Source of the DNA: an uncultured Desulfobulbaceae bacterium
GTDB taxonomy: Bacteria; Desulfobacterota; Desulfobulbia; Desulfobulbales; Desulfocapsaceae
DNA length: 38,379 bases
Reading direction: 5' to 3'
NCBI GenBank assembly: GCA_937132035.1
Contig: CAKZOA010000401.1
Location: 1-38,379, forward strand
In this document: positions 15,992-24,546 of the stretch, in pieces
Layout: each line of letters starts with the position of its first letter
Position numbering within the stretch: position 1 is the first letter of the stretch
The notes under the pieces: generated by a model
The model's database searches: none
Seen by the model: only the letters and a program-made list of their open reading frames with translations
Told to the model about the DNA's origin: nothing
Made by a program: the position numbers and the translations under genes

Positions 15992-16924
15992 TTATCCTCG
16001 CTTTGTAATTTTGGCGGCAAAGCGGTAGTTGACCACGATCAACGCTGCCGAGACCAGAAGAATGGCGCCGGCGAGCCGCATGGTGAATGGCTCGCCCAGC
16101 AGCAGTACGCCGAAGGTGACCCCGGAAATGGGAACGATGAAGATAAAGGAATGCAGCGCCGTTGCCCCGTAGCGCTGGATGAGAGTATTCCACATGATAA
16201 AACCGAAGCTGGCCGTCACCAGACCCTGGTAGAGCAGTGCCGCGATCACCGGCGGCGACAGGGTGCTGATCATCTCTTTATCGAAGATCAGGGCGGCGGC
16301 GAGAAACAGGGGCATATTCAAAAGCATCGGCAGCACGGTGATCTGCACCGGATGAAAGTCGGCAATGATCCGTTTGATGAAGACGACGTTGCATCCCCAG
16401 AGAAGGACCGCCAGGAAAATTATGGAATCGCCCTGCCAGGAGCTGGCTCCGGCATGGGCCGTGTCGAGAAAGAGCAGGAGGACGCCGCTGAACCCCAGCA
16501 GCAGGCCGGCGGCTTTTTTCAGCTGCATACGCTCATCCTTGAGAAAAAGGTGGGCAAGCAGCATGACGACAAAGGGCAGAAGGTTGGCAATAAGGGTGCC
16601 GTGGGAGGCGGTGGTCAGGTTCTGGCCCAGATACATCCCTGACATCTGACAAAAAAAGATCAGGGAGACCACGGTTATCTGCCTTGCCTGCCGGCGGTTG
16701 GCGACCATGATGGGCCAGCCGCGCCAGCGTGCCCAGAGAAGGATGGTCAGTGAGGATATGCTAAAGCGCAGAAAAATGTTGGTAAAGACGCCGAGGCCGG
16801 AAAGGCTTATCTTCATGGCCACGGCGTTGGCGCCGAACAGGGCGCAGAGCAGCACGGTAAAAAGCGAGATGCCGAGCGAGATGTCCCTGCTCAGCACAGG
16901 CCCAGGTGTATACGGCTTCTTCAA
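15992..16924 (-). CDS. EamA/DMT-family transporter
   Basis: A 310-residue integral membrane protein with about ten hydrophobic segments arranged as two five-helix EamA repeats. The first starts LFTVLLCALFGANAVAMK and the second IIFLAVLLWGCNVVFIKR. It begins at a TTG (16924) with a strong Shine-Dalgarno (GGGAGAAG). Members export amino acids, nucleotide sugars or drugs. Substrate is unknown, but its position 24 bases downstream of leuD on the same strand makes a branched-chain intermediate or amino acid a reasonable guess. Confidence 0.88.
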   Translation of the reverse strand: MKKPYTPGPVLSRDISLGISLFTVLLCALFGANAVAMKISLSGLGVFTNIFLRFSISSLTILLWARWRGWPIMVANRRQARQITVVSLIFFCQMSGMYLGQNLTTASHGTLIANLLPFVVMLLAHLFLKDERMQLKKAAGLLLGFSGVLLLFLDTAHAGASSWQGDSIIFLAVLLWGCNVVFIKRIIADFHPVQITVLPMLLNMPLFLAAALIFDKEMISTLSPPVIAALLYQGLVTASFGFIMWNTLIQRYGATALHSFIFIVPISGVTFGVLLLGEPFTMRLAGAILLVSAALIVVNYRFAAKITKRG

Positions 16925-16948
16925 GCGCTTCTCCCTGCAGCCGCTCTC

Positions 16949-17596
16949 TCAGGCGATGTCGGCAAACAGCCAGGGGTGGCGCTCTTTTTCCCGTTTCTCA
17001 TAGGCGTCGATAAGAGGGCGCTTTTCCAGGGTCAGGCCGATGTCGTCGAGGCCCTTGAGCAGGCAGTTTTTGCGGTACGGGTCGATGTCGAAAAAGAGAT
17101 TGAGTCCGTCGCAGGTGACACACCGCTGGTGGGCCAGATCGACCTCGAGGCTGTATCCCGGCTGGTCCCAAACCCTTTGAAAGAGCTCTTCAATCGTCTC
17201 CGCCGGCAGGGTCAGGGCGAGGATGCCGTTTTTGAGACAGTTGCCGGCAAAAATATCGGCAAAGCTTGGCGCAATGAGCACCCGAAAGCCATAATCGGAA
17301 AGGGCCCAGACCGCATGTTCCCGGCTCGAGCCGCAGCCGAAATTCTCTCGGGCAAGCAGGATGCTCGCCTGCCGGTAGCGCTCCTTGTTGAGGACGAAGT
17401 CGTCGTTGAGCGGTCGGCGGCTGTAATCCATATCGGCTTTGCCTTCGTCGAGGTAGCGGAGCTGGTCGAAGAGGTTGACGCCGAAACCGCTGCGTTTCAC
17501 CGACTTGAGAAACTGTTTGGGAATGATGAGATCGGTATCGACGTTGGCCCTGTCAAAGGGGGCGACGATGCCGTTGTGGGTGGTGAAAGGTTGCAT
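16949..17596 (-). CDS. leuD: 3-isopropylmalate dehydratase small subunit
   Basis: A 215-residue LeuD of the longer type (E. coli LeuD is about 200). It has [18 protein letters not shown] at the N-terminus and the substrate-loop motif [16 protein letters not shown] (about residues 85-100). With LeuC it isomerises 2-isopropylmalate to 3-isopropylmalate in leucine synthesis. The ribosome binding site before its ATG is weak. leuC lies upstream on the same strand but 261 bases away; the two are usually adjacent or overlapping. Confidence 0.96.
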   Translation of the reverse strand: MQPFTTHNGIVAPFDRANVDTDLIIPKQFLKSVKRSGFGVNLFDQLRYLDEGKADMDYSRRPLNDDFVLNKERYRQASILLARENFGCGSSREHAVWALSDYGFRVLIAPSFADIFAGNCLKNGILALTLPAETIEELFQRVWDQPGYSLEVDLAHQRCVTCDGLNLFFDIDPYRKNCLLKGLDDIGLTLEKRPLIDAYEKREKERHPWLFADIA

Positions 17597-17857
17597 TGTT
17601 AGCCCGTATATTTGACGAGTTGAGATGGTCTGCTAGTCGAGGAGACCTGTGATTTGCTATACTTTAGTTTGCCAATCACAGAAGCGACGAAGGATAGCGG
17701 GCCATATCGACTCTCCCTAAGGGTGAAAATGGACATAAGGGTAATCGTTTTCTCTTTGTACAAACTGTTCCATCGATAATTGCCTTGAGATCGAGTTTAA
17801 CAAACTGATATATAAAGATAAATAGAGCATGCCTCTCATTTTCAAGAAATGTTTGGG
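17597..17857. other. AT-rich spacer between leuC and leuD
   Basis: A 261-base spacer that is visibly more AT-rich than both flanking genes. It contains an inverted repeat CTGTGATT (17647-17654) / AATCACAG (17674-17681), with an additional GC pair inside each arm, 19 bases apart. A short minus-strand frame runs through the left part without a good start. It may hold a second promoter for leuD-eamA or be the scar of a lost insertion. Confidence 0.5.
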
Positions 17858-19279
17858 CTAGCTCCACTGACGTATATCGACGAACCGGCCGGCTACGGCT
17901 GCGGCTGCGGCCATGGCCGGGCTGACCAGATGGGTGCGGCCGCCGAAGCCCTGGCGGCCCTCGAAATTCCTGTTTGAGGTCGAGGCACAATGCTCTTTTT
18001 CACCGAGCCTGTCGGCATTCATGGCCAGGCACATGGAGCAGCCCGGCTGGCGCCATTCGAAACCGGCATCGATGAAAATGGTATCGAGGCCCTCGCTTAT
18101 TGCCTGGTCGCGGACCAGGCCGGAGCCGGGCACCACCAGCGCCTGTTTCAACGAGGCGGAGATTTTTCGGCCCTTGAGCACCGCCGCCGCCTGACGCAGA
18201 TCCTCTATGCGGGCATTGGTGCAGGAGCCGATGAAAATCCGGTCGAGGCGGATATCGGTCATGGCCTGATTCTCTCTGAGGCCCATATACTCAAAGGCCC
18301 GGCGCAGCGACTGGCGCTCGGAGGCGCTGGAGCACCCGTCAAGCGAAGGCGTTCTGCCACTGATGCCGGTGACCATTTGCGGTGAAGTGCCCCAGGTGAC
18401 CTGCGGTTCGATCTCGGCGGCGTCACAGCGTATGGTGGTCTCGAAGTTCGCCTCGTTGTCGGACACCAGGCTCCGCCAGTATTGTTCGGCCTTCTGCCAC
18501 TGGCTGCCCCTGGGAGCGTAGGGACGTCCCCGCAGATAGTCGATGGTGGTGTCATCGACGGCTATGAGCCCCGCCCGGGCGCCGGCCTCGATGGACATGT
18601 TGCAGACGGTCATGCGCCCCTCCATAGACAGCCCGCGAATGGCCGGACCGGCGAACTCAACGGTATGGCCGGTGGCCCCGGCGGTGCCGATACGGCCGAT
18701 GATAAAGAGGATGATGTCCTTGGCACAGACTCCGGGGGAAAGCGCTCCGTCGACCTCGATGAGCATGTTTCTGGCCTTTTTTTGAATGAGGCACTGGGTG
18801 GCGAGAACATGCTCGACCTCGGAGGTGCCTATGCCCTGGGCCAGCGCCGCCATGGCACCGTGGGTGGAGGTATGGGAGTCGCCGCAGACAATGGTCATAC
18901 CCGGCTGGGTGATGCCCTGTTCGGGGCCGACGATATGGACGATGCCCTGGCGCCGGTCCTCCATGGCAAAATCGGTTATAGTGTGCCTGTGGCAGTTGTT
19001 TTGCAGAACCTCGACCTGCAGGCGGGAGAGGGGGTCGCTGATCGCTGCGACGCCGCCTTCTCTCTCCGAGGCCAGGGTCGGCACGTTGTGGTCGTAGGTG
19101 GCCAGGCAGGCGCCCGGGCGTCTGATGTCCCGCCCCGCCAGCTGCAACCCCTCAAAGGCCTGGGGAGAGGTTACCTCATGCAGGAGATGACGGTCTATGT
19201 AGAGTAGAGCCGTACCGTCCTCCTGCTCCTCGACGATATGGCTGTGCCATATCTTGTCGTAGAGTGTCTGTGCCGTCAT
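17858..19279 (-). CDS. leuC: 3-isopropylmalate dehydratase large subunit
   Basis: A 473-residue aconitase-family enzyme. The ATG at 19279 ([11 protein letters not shown]) matches the usual LeuC start. A farther ATG at 19303 in the same frame is possible, and both have weak ribosome binding sites. It has [25 protein letters not shown] and [12 protein letters not shown], and the [4Fe-4S] ligands are [13 protein letters not shown] plus [10 protein letters not shown]. It works as a LeuCD heterodimer in leucine biosynthesis. leuA and leuB are not in the window. The divergent neighbour is the hydrolase/OsmC gene. Confidence 0.96.
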   Translation of the reverse strand: MTAQTLYDKIWHSHIVEEQEDGTALLYIDRHLLHEVTSPQAFEGLQLAGRDIRRPGACLATYDHNVPTLASEREGGVAAISDPLSRLQVEVLQNNCHRHTITDFAMEDRRQGIVHIVGPEQGITQPGMTIVCGDSHTSTHGAMAALAQGIGTSEVEHVLATQCLIQKKARNMLIEVDGALSPGVCAKDIILFIIGRIGTAGATGHTVEFAGPAIRGLSMEGRMTVCNMSIEAGARAGLIAVDDTTIDYLRGRPYAPRGSQWQKAEQYWRSLVSDNEANFETTIRCDAAEIEPQVTWGTSPQMVTGISGRTPSLDGCSSASERQSLRRAFEYMGLRENQAMTDIRLDRIFIGSCTNARIEDLRQAAAVLKGRKISASLKQALVVPGSGLVRDQAISEGLDTIFIDAGFEWRQPGCSMCLAMNADRLGEKEHCASTSNRNFEGRQGFGGRTHLVSPAMAAAAAVAGRFVDIRQWS

Positions 19280-19580
19280 ATCCGCCACCGTGTACATATA
19301 CATAGTCTCGTGGTTGTCTTCATCTTAGAACCATAGACATAGAGACGGGAGAAAACAACAGAATTGTCGATCGTCAGGAGAAAAGACGGCGGTGAATCCG
19401 CCGAGATGGCGTGGTTCCTGCAGTGCAGGAATTATTTTTCTTACAAGAAGAATGTTTGTGACCTATAATCCTGGTATGAGCCGCACCCCCCGGCGTGCCG
19501 AAAAAAAGAGTATGCCTGCCGTGCCGGATAAAGGCGTGAGCATGTCCACCGCCCACCATCAAGATACTCAGGAGAATACT
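19280..19580. other. Divergent region between leuC and the hydrolase/OsmC gene
   Basis: About 300 bases holding the leuC upstream region on the left and the leader of the hydrolase/OsmC gene on the right. The leader contains two adjacent hairpins, listed separately. No leucine-rich leader peptide for leuC attenuation was found. Confidence 0.4.
19387..19439 (+). terminator. Attenuator-like terminator in the leader of the hydrolase/OsmC gene
   Basis: Two successive hairpins, CGGCGG/CCGCCG (19387-19392, 19398-19403) and TTCCTG/CAGGAA (19415-19420, 19426-19431). The second is followed at once by TTATTTTT. The arrangement fits an intrinsic terminator about 140 bases before the coding start, so it may be an attenuator. 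It could instead end an unseen upstream transcript. Confidence 0.55.
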
Positions 19581-20801
19581 ATGCGCTTTGATTTCCCCAA
19601 CGCCTCGGGCAACACCCTCTCGGGCAAGCTTGAGCTTCCCCTGGATGAACCGCGGGCTTTTGCCCTTTTCGCCCACTGCTTCACCTGCTCCAAGGATGTT
19701 ATCGCCGCCCACGCCATTTCCAAGGCCCTGGCCTCCGCCGGTATCGGCGTACTGCGCTTTGATTTTACCGGTCTGGGCAACAGTCAGGGCGATTTTTCCA
19801 ATACCAATTTCTCCTCCAATGTCGATGATCTGCGCAGCGCCTGCTCCCATCTGGCCAAGAAATATGCCATGCCGGAGCTGCTGATCGGCCACAGTCTCGG
19901 CGGGGCGGCGGTACTGAAGGCGGCGGTGGATCTCGAGGAGGTCAAGGCGGTGGTGACCATCGCCGCGCCCAGCGAACTCAGCCATCTCTCCGATATGCTG
20001 GTGAGCAAAAATGAAACCATAGAACGTGAGGGCCAGGCCCGGGTCAATCTTGCCGGCCGTACCTTTACCGTCAAGAAACAGTTGCTGGAGGATCTGCAGA
20101 AAACGGAACTGCTCGAAGGGGTCGAAGGTTTTCGCAAAGCCCTGCTGGTAATGCACGCCCCCTTGGACGATACCGTCGCCATAGAGCATGCAGGTCGTAT
20201 CTTCCAGGCGGCCAAGCATCCCAAGAGCTTCGTCTCCCTCGACAGTGCCGATCACCTTCTCACCAGGGACAGAGACGGCCACTATGCCGCCGGGGTCATT
20301 GCCGCCTGGGCGGACCGCTACCTGACTCCAGCCGCCAGGGAGAATGAGACGATTCCGAAAAAGACGGTGGTGGTGCGTTCGCGGCAGCAGACCAGGTTCA
20401 CCCAGGACGTCTTCACCGCCGATCATCATGTGCTGGCCGACGAGCCCCGACGACTCAAGGGCAACAACCTGGGCATGAACCCCTATGAATTTGTCCTCGC
20501 CGGCCTCGGCGCCTGTACCTCCATGACCTTGAGAATGTACGCTGAGCGCAAGGAGATCCCCCTGTCAGGTGTCGAAGTGCGGCTCCAGCATGACAGGGTT
20601 CATGCCGATGACTGCGAACACTGCCAGAGCACCAGCGGCAAGATCGACCGCATTCGCAAGTCCATTCACCTCAGCGGCGATCTCAGCGATGACCAGAAAA
20701 ACAGGCTCTATGAAATAGCCGAAAAGTGCCCGGTCAACAAGACCCTGCAGTCGGAGACCCTCATGGAACGAAAAGAACAGCTTGACCTGGACGAAGAATA
20801 A
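19581..20801 (+). CDS. Bifunctional alpha/beta hydrolase / OsmC-family protein
   Basis: A 406-residue fusion starting at ATG 19581 with AGGAG upstream. Residues 1-250 are an alpha/beta hydrolase: AHCFTCSKD oxyanion region, nucleophile Ser105 in GHSLGGAAV, an acid region near HAPLDDTV, and His in SADHLLT. Residues about 265-406 are an OsmC/Ohr-like domain with the redox Cys pair in GLGACTSMTLRMYAERK and KCPVNKTL. OsmC-type proteins reduce organic hydroperoxides, and the hydrolase may release acyl or ester substrates. The fusion is a known but uncharacterised family. It converges on asnB 21 bases away. Confidence 0.92.
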   Translation: MRFDFPNASGNTLSGKLELPLDEPRAFALFAHCFTCSKDVIAAHAISKALASAGIGVLRFDFTGLGNSQGDFSNTNFSSNVDDLRSACSHLAKKYAMPELLIGHSLGGAAVLKAAVDLEEVKAVVTIAAPSELSHLSDMLVSKNETIEREGQARVNLAGRTFTVKKQLLEDLQKTELLEGVEGFRKALLVMHAPLDDTVAIEHAGRIFQAAKHPKSFVSLDSADHLLTRDRDGHYAAGVIAAWADRYLTPAARENETIPKKTVVVRSRQQTRFTQDVFTADHHVLADEPRRLKGNNLGMNPYEFVLAGLGACTSMTLRMYAERKEIPLSGVEVRLQHDRVHADDCEHCQSTSGKIDRIRKSIHLSGDLSDDQKNRLYEIAEKCPVNKTLQSETLMERKEQLDLDEE

Positions 20802-20822
20802 CGGCCAGCCTCGCCGGAGCCA

Positions 20823-22388
20823 TCAGCTCGCCGTTCCGGAGACCTTGCTGCGCTCCTCGGCAAAATCGAAGCCGGTCCAGATACCGATGGATTTGAGGAT
20901 GGAATCCTGGGGATGGAAGCGGCGGAAGATCTTGAAATAGAGGGCCGCCTCCTTGCTGGTGATGACGGCCTGGGGATGATCGTGCTGCAGCCGCGCCAGT
21001 TCTTCGTCGCTGATCTCCTTCTGGGCGAGCTTCTCGCCCAGTGATTCGCATCCCGCCCCTTGGGTGTACTGCACCTTGTAGCGCCACAGTATATCGTCTG
21101 GCAGAAGACCGGTTCCGGCAAAGGCCCGGCGGAAGATCCACTTTTCAATTTTGGAGCCGTCCTCCTGCAGCTTGATCTTTTCCCCGGCCGGTATCTGCAT
21201 GGCCAGCTCGATCATGTCGACGTCGAGAAAGGGTACCCGCAGTTCAAGATTGAAGTACATGCCCATGCGGTCGGCCCGCTGCAGATTGATATTATGCAGG
21301 GTTTCGGTGCAGCGCCGTCCTTCCTCGTTGAGTTCCGGGAGCGGAAAGTGCTTCATGTAATGATAGCCGGCGAACAGCTCGTCGGCGCCCTCGCCGGTGA
21401 GCACCACCGTGACGTGATCGGCGGCCAGTTTGCAGGTGAAGTAACAGGGCACTGCGCAGCGAACCAGGGAGGGATCGTAGCTTTCCAGTTTGTTGATAAC
21501 CTCGGGCAGGGCTTCGTAGTAGTCGTCTTCGCTGAAGGCCAGTTCGTGATGGGTGGATCCGATGTGAGCCGCCGCCTGGCGGGAGGCGATGAAGTCGTCG
21601 CTTTCCTCGCCGTTATCGTCGCGCATACCGACCACGAAGGTATGCAGATGGGGAATTTCCTCGGCGGCGATGGCGGCGATGATTGAGCTGTCGAGGCCGC
21701 CGCTGCAGAATGAACCCACCGGCACCTCGGGGTCGGCCAGCAGCCTTTTTTTGACCGCGGCGGTAAAGGTTTCCCGGATCCGGTGGCAGATGTCGTCGAT
21801 ATCGGTTAAGGGCTCGCGGGCCACTTTCGGCACTGTGTAATAACGGACGAAGCCTTCGGCCGGGGTGTAATAGTGGCCGCTGGGAAATTCATGGGCCTCG
21901 TCGACGCCGGCCAGGCTCATGGCCCCCAGCTCCGAGGAGAAGAACATGGTGCCCTGGTGATAGCCGTAGTACAGCGGTTTGATGCCGATGGGATCGCGGG
22001 CGAGCATGAAGGTATCGTCGTCGAAGAGGGCGAAGGCGAACATGCCGTCGAGTTCCCTGACGCATTCGGGACCCTTCTCCCGATAGAGTGCAAGGATGAC
22101 CTCAGAGTCGGAGTTGGTACGGAAGCGATAGCTGTTCTCCAGTCTGTGCCGGATCTTTTGAAAATTGTAGATTTCGCCGTTGCAGATCAATCCCTGGCGG
22201 CCGTCCTCGGTGATGAGCGGCTGACGGCCGTGGGCGACGTCGACGATGGAGAGCCGCGTGTGTCCAAGGACCATGGTATCGGTAACGTGAATACCGCGGT
22301 CATCGGGGCCCCTGTGACCCAGCGCCTCGAGCATTTTTTCTATGATCTGTTTATCGGCGGTACCGACACATCCGGCTATTCCGCACAT
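20823..22388 (-). CDS. asnB: Asparagine synthetase B (glutamine-hydrolysing)
   Basis: A 521-residue enzyme. Its glutaminase domain begins MCGIAGCVG with nucleophile Cys2 directly after Met and continues ALGHRGPDDRG. The C-terminal synthetase domain has the ATP-pyrophosphatase loop FCSGGLDSSIIAAIA and VVLTGEGADELFAGY. It makes Asn from Asp, Gln and ATP; related proteins amidate other acids. It is about 30 residues shorter than E. coli AsnB (554). The ribosome binding site (GGAGGT) is good. It lies 30 bases downstream of the SAM methyltransferase gene and is probably the last gene of the corrinoid operon. Confidence 0.93.
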   Translation of the reverse strand: MCGIAGCVGTADKQIIEKMLEALGHRGPDDRGIHVTDTMVLGHTRLSIVDVAHGRQPLITEDGRQGLICNGEIYNFQKIRHRLENSYRFRTNSDSEVILALYREKGPECVRELDGMFAFALFDDDTFMLARDPIGIKPLYYGYHQGTMFFSSELGAMSLAGVDEAHEFPSGHYYTPAEGFVRYYTVPKVAREPLTDIDDICHRIRETFTAAVKKRLLADPEVPVGSFCSGGLDSSIIAAIAAEEIPHLHTFVVGMRDDNGEESDDFIASRQAAAHIGSTHHELAFSEDDYYEALPEVINKLESYDPSLVRCAVPCYFTCKLAADHVTVVLTGEGADELFAGYHYMKHFPLPELNEEGRRCTETLHNINLQRADRMGMYFNLELRVPFLDVDMIELAMQIPAGEKIKLQEDGSKIEKWIFRRAFAGTGLLPDDILWRYKVQYTQGAGCESLGEKLAQKEISDEELARLQHDHPQAVITSKEAALYFKIFRRFHPQDSILKSIGIWTGFDFAEERSKVSGTAS

Positions 22389-22418
22389 ACTTTACCTCCA
22401 GATAGTTTTTTTTCCGGG

Positions 22419-23669
22419 TCATCTCTTGTCGATTTCAAAGACGCCTACCAGTCCGTGTCCCATACCGGTGCCGGTCTGCAGTTCCATTTCCAGTTTGCGC
22501 AGGGAGTAGCCCAGATGGGTTTCAATGATATTGGCCCGGGCGTCGCCAAAGCGCAGTTGACCGGCGGCCTCGACCACCACCTTCATGGTGCGGATGGCTT
22601 CCTTGAGGGGTTCGGGATAGAAGGGCTCGATGACGGTGTCGACCCCGTCACTCCCGTAGCCTGAGAGCATGGCGATGGTGTGTTCGACCAGGGTATTGCA
22701 GCTGAGGAAAAATGACTCGTAGAAGCTGTTGAGATGATCGAAGCCGCGCCGTGGTACATAGTCCACCAGCAGTTTTTCCAGGTCGGTGCGCACATACCCC
22801 TCAAACAGCGAGTTGATCGGCAGCCGCAGATCCGGGCAGTGGGAATTGTAGTCGCCGGTGGCCAGATGCCTGCCGACCAGCATCGAACGATCGAAGAAGC
22901 AGAGCGGTCGTATCTTCACTCCGCTTTCTTTTTCGGCTCGCAGGGCAATGTCCATGATCTCCTGCCTGGTCATCAGACGCAGGGGAAAGACCGGAATATC
23001 ATGGCGGTGCCGCTCCTCCGGCGGGTAGATATAGGAGATGCGATAGTCCATGAAGTATTCTTCTTCGGGCGAGACATGCCAGAGGTCCTGCCATTCATAG
23101 GAATAGCGGCCCAGCCAGTCGCCGACGAAAAGCGCCCGGTCGGGGGCGTGCTTGCAGATATCGACGAGCAGCTCCACCACCGTGTCGTCATGAAAATGGG
23201 ACATGGTGCCGTAGAGACTGAGGTAGATGTCGAAGGGTTTTTCCTCTTTTCTGGTAAAGGGCAGTCCGTGGCCCAGATCCATCTTCTCGAAGCGCAGCTT
23301 GGGGTTGCCGCCAAAATGGTCCCGGGCCTGCTCGAGCAGAGTGTCGTTGATGTCGACGCCGAGATATTCCTGGAGGATATCCGGCCTGATGGTCTGGGAA
23401 ATATACTCATAGAGCTCCGGATCCTTGGAAGTCACGGCCATAATCAGATCGAAGCCGTCGCCGCTGCCGCAGCCCATGTCGAGGATGCGCAGCCTCGACA
23501 TGGTTTTTTCCTTGCGCTTGACCAGCTCGTTGAGATAGGGCCGGAGAAAAATACCGGTGAGCTGGTCCTCCCAGAAACGGCGGACGTTGTCGTACTTGCC
23601 GCCAAGACCGCTGGCCTTGGCGTACCGGCCGGTGCCGGCCGCCTGATCGTATGCTTTTACTTCCGCCAT
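22419..23669 (-). CDS. Class I SAM-dependent methyltransferase of unknown substrate
   Basis: A 416-residue protein. The start at 23669 (MAEVKAYDQ) is preceded by AGGAGA. Motif I is ILDMGCGSGDG (about residues 62-72) and the acidic motif II follows in EYLGVDINDTLLEQA, with post-motifs around FDIYLSLYGTMSHFHDD. The C-terminal 130 residues go beyond a simple methyltransferase fold and include SLFEGYVRTDLEKLL and SCNTLVEHTIAML. I do not recognise the substrate. It lies between the corrinoid protein gene and asnB on the same strand, so a link with methylated amines or amidated amino acids is plausible but inferred only from position. Confidence 0.8.
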   Translation of the reverse strand: MAEVKAYDQAAGTGRYAKASGLGGKYDNVRRFWEDQLTGIFLRPYLNELVKRKEKTMSRLRILDMGCGSGDGFDLIMAVTSKDPELYEYISQTIRPDILQEYLGVDINDTLLEQARDHFGGNPKLRFEKMDLGHGLPFTRKEEKPFDIYLSLYGTMSHFHDDTVVELLVDICKHAPDRALFVGDWLGRYSYEWQDLWHVSPEEEYFMDYRISYIYPPEERHRHDIPVFPLRLMTRQEIMDIALRAEKESGVKIRPLCFFDRSMLVGRHLATGDYNSHCPDLRLPINSLFEGYVRTDLEKLLVDYVPRRGFDHLNSFYESFFLSCNTLVEHTIAMLSGYGSDGVDTVIEPFYPEPLKEAIRTMKVVVEAAGQLRFGDARANIIETHLGYSLRKLEMELQTGTGMGHGLVGVFEIDKR

Positions 23670-23743
23670 GATTTCTCCTGTGCCTGTGTCATCTAAAGCG
23701 TTCACGAGCCTCTCCGGCTCGCCCTGTGGTTCAGGTTTCGGAG

Positions 23744-24430
23744 TTATGCAGCCGCCTGAGCCTTGGCCCAGTCGAGGGCGGCGAAGGCATCGCTGCAGTA
23801 GCCGTCGGCGCCGATTTTTTCGGAAAACTGTTTCGAGGTCGGTGCGCCGCCGATGCATATCCTCACACGGTCGCGGATGCCCTCGCCCTTGAGTTTTTCA
23901 ACGACCTCCTCCATGTTGCGCATGGTGGTGGTCAGCAGGGCGGAAAGGCCGAGGTAGGGGGCCTGCTGTTCTTTGACCGTGGCGATAATGGTATCGACGG
24001 AGACGTCGACGCCGAGATCGATGACCTCGTAGCCTGCGCCCTTGAGCATGATGGCGACGATGTTCTTGCCGATGTCGTGCAGATCGCCGGCCACCGTGGC
24101 TATGACGAACTTGCCCTTGGACTCGACGCCGGCCTTGACCAGATGCGGCGTGAGAATGTCCATGCCGGCGCCCACCGCCTCGGCTGCGGCCAGCATATCG
24201 GGGATCAAATACTCTCCTGACTCGAATTTCTCACCGACCACGGCCATGGAGGCGGTGAGACCGTCGATCAATATCTTCTCGGGCTCGACATTCTGTTCCA
24301 AGGCCTCTTCAACCAGTTCGGTGACGGCGGGTTGGCCTTCGAATCCTTCGTCGAATCCCTCATCTTCGGCCTCGACGCGGCCCTGGACGACGTTGATGGC
24401 GATGTTTTCCAAAAGTTCGTTCGTGTTCAT
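23744..24430 (-). CDS. Corrinoid protein (MttC/MtbC family)
   Basis: A 228-residue cobalamin-binding methyl carrier. The N-terminal helical cap (about 1-100) is followed by the B12 domain with the lower-ligand motif DLHDIGKNIV (His118), then VIDLGVDV and the Ser/Gly contacts LSALLTTTM and ICIGGAPTS. It accepts a methyl group from a substrate-specific methyltransferase and passes it on. A strongly acidic stretch (EAEDEGFDEGFEGQ, residues 20-33) replaces the usual short loop in the cap. The ribosome binding site (AGGAG) is clear. Confidence 0.94.
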   Translation of the reverse strand: MNTNELLENIAINVVQGRVEAEDEGFDEGFEGQPAVTELVEEALEQNVEPEKILIDGLTASMAVVGEKFESGEYLIPDMLAAAEAVGAGMDILTPHLVKAGVESKGKFVIATVAGDLHDIGKNIVAIMLKGAGYEVIDLGVDVSVDTIIATVKEQQAPYLGLSALLTTTMRNMEEVVEKLKGEGIRDRVRICIGGAPTSKQFSEKIGADGYCSDAFAALDWAKAQAAA

Positions 24431-24546
24431 GTCTTTCTCCTGATGTCTATGTCCATGTAAAAACTCAATGATTACAGATGAAACTCAGCCTGGCCTCTTG
24501 CAAAGGGTCCCAGGCACGTAGCTCAATTTCATTGGTAATCAGCGTA

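Noticed and set aside
19374-20429. 351-codon minus-strand frame opposite the hydrolase/OsmC gene
   Set aside because: The plus-strand gene has catalytic motifs of two domains; the antisense frame is a by-product of GC-rich codons.
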